Under the pieces are notes generated by a model. The model did not search any database and had not been told where the DNA came from. It saw only the letters and a program-made list of their open reading frames with translations. Shown piece after piece: positions 5,307 to 5,496 of a stretch of DNA of 5,496 bases. This stretch comes from Candidatus Rokuibacteriota bacterium (GTDB lineage: Bacteria; Methylomirabilota; Methylomirabilia; Rokubacteriales; CSP1-6): NCBI GenBank assembly GCA_003221595.1, contig QHSM01000452.1, forward strand, positions 1-5,496. The letters are read 5' to 3'. Each line of letters begins with the position of its first letter. Position 1 is the stretch's first letter. The position numbers and the translations under genes were made by a program.

Positions 5307-5495
5307 TCAGTCACGCGTCGCGACCGTCGTCGGCGGTTCCGCCGGGCGAAAGTGCCGGTGCACCACCCAGCAGGCGACGGCGCAGCCCGAGCACAGGAGC
5401 ACTCCGGGAAGGAGCCCGAGGACCGAGGCCAGGGTCGTCGTGTAGTACGGCCAGCCGGCCTTCGTGATGAACCAGATCGTGTAGACGACCCACGT
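5307..5495 (-). CDS. C-terminal end of an unidentified membrane protein, running off the right edge
   Basis: Reading the minus strand from 5495 to the TGA at 5307-5309 gives 62 residues with no stop and no start codon in the window, so the gene begins beyond the edge. The sequence is clearly membrane-like: an aromatic, hydrophobic stretch (WVVYTIWFITKAGWPYY, 2-18), then a transmembrane segment at about 21-45 (TLASVLGLLPGVLLCSG and onward) with three cysteines at 35, 38 and 42, then a basic HRHFR turn at 46-50 and a hydrophilic tail. The basic flank suggests a cytoplasmic C-terminus. Codon use supports it: 57 of 62 codons end in G or C, as in the other genes here. I cannot name the family. It could be a small transporter subunit or an uncharacterised integral membrane protein. 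Confidence 0.65.
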   Translation of the reverse strand, partial: TWVVYTIWFITKAGWPYYTTTLASVLGLLPGVLLCSGCAVACWVVHRHFRPAEPPTTVATRD

Positions 5496-5496
5496 C

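Noticed and set aside
5188..5445. Plus-strand frame near the right end, with a GGGAGG at 5255-5260 ahead of a TTG codon
   Set aside because: The encoded sequence is low-complexity Arg/Ala/Thr with no membrane or domain pattern and lies antisense to the membrane-protein tail, whose codon use is much better.
5311..5493. Minus-strand 60-codon frame at the right edge
   Set aside because: It is one frame out from the membrane-protein tail and has an Arg/Leu/Pro-rich composition without a credible hydrophobic pattern.

Overview
The window is a dense, GC-rich (roughly two-thirds G+C by eye) bacterial stretch with very strong G/C preference at third codon positions. It carries seven protein genes, two of them cut by the window edges. 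No RNA gene, insertion sequence, CRISPR array or long intergenic region is visible. The mix of catabolic families suggests an environmental, probably soil, heterotroph, such as a proteobacterium or a Rokubacteria-like lineage known mostly from metagenomes. That taxonomic reading is a guess from style and gene content.

Layout: (1) Positions 1-1806, plus strand, hold a tight operon: the C-terminal two-thirds of an AtuA-family (DUF1446) protein, a translationally coupled DUF4387 protein, and a small cupin. (2) Positions 1810-3174, minus strand, hold an MmgE/PrpD-family protein whose stop codon lies 3 bp from the cupin stop. (3) Positions 3175-3309 are a divergent promoter region. (4) Positions 3310-5212, plus strand, hold a second operon: a tandem two-domain carboxymuconolactone-decarboxylase-like (CMD/AhpD fold) protein, then an isocitrate lyase/PEP mutase superfamily protein. 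(5) Positions 5213-5306 are intergenic. (6) Positions 5307-5495, minus strand, are the C-terminal end of a membrane protein running off the right edge.

The families fit a locus for breaking down a small organic acid or a terpenoid/aromatic-derived acid. MmgE/PrpD proteins dehydrate, isomerise or decarboxylate polycarboxylic acids, ICL/PEPM proteins cleave or decarboxylate 2-hydroxy/2-oxo acids, CMD and cupin proteins often sit in ring-cleavage or lactone pathways, and AtuA/DUF4387 pairs recur in catabolic operons without a settled reaction. The substrate cannot be read from the sequence.

The most notable points are an apparent in-frame loss of about 43 codons from the core of the ICL/PEPM gene, which would remove barrel strands and an active-site arginine; an indel-free internal duplication in the CMD protein; a nested inverted repeat across the convergent stop codons; and a partial membrane-protein gene at the right edge that has no start codon in the window and is easily missed.
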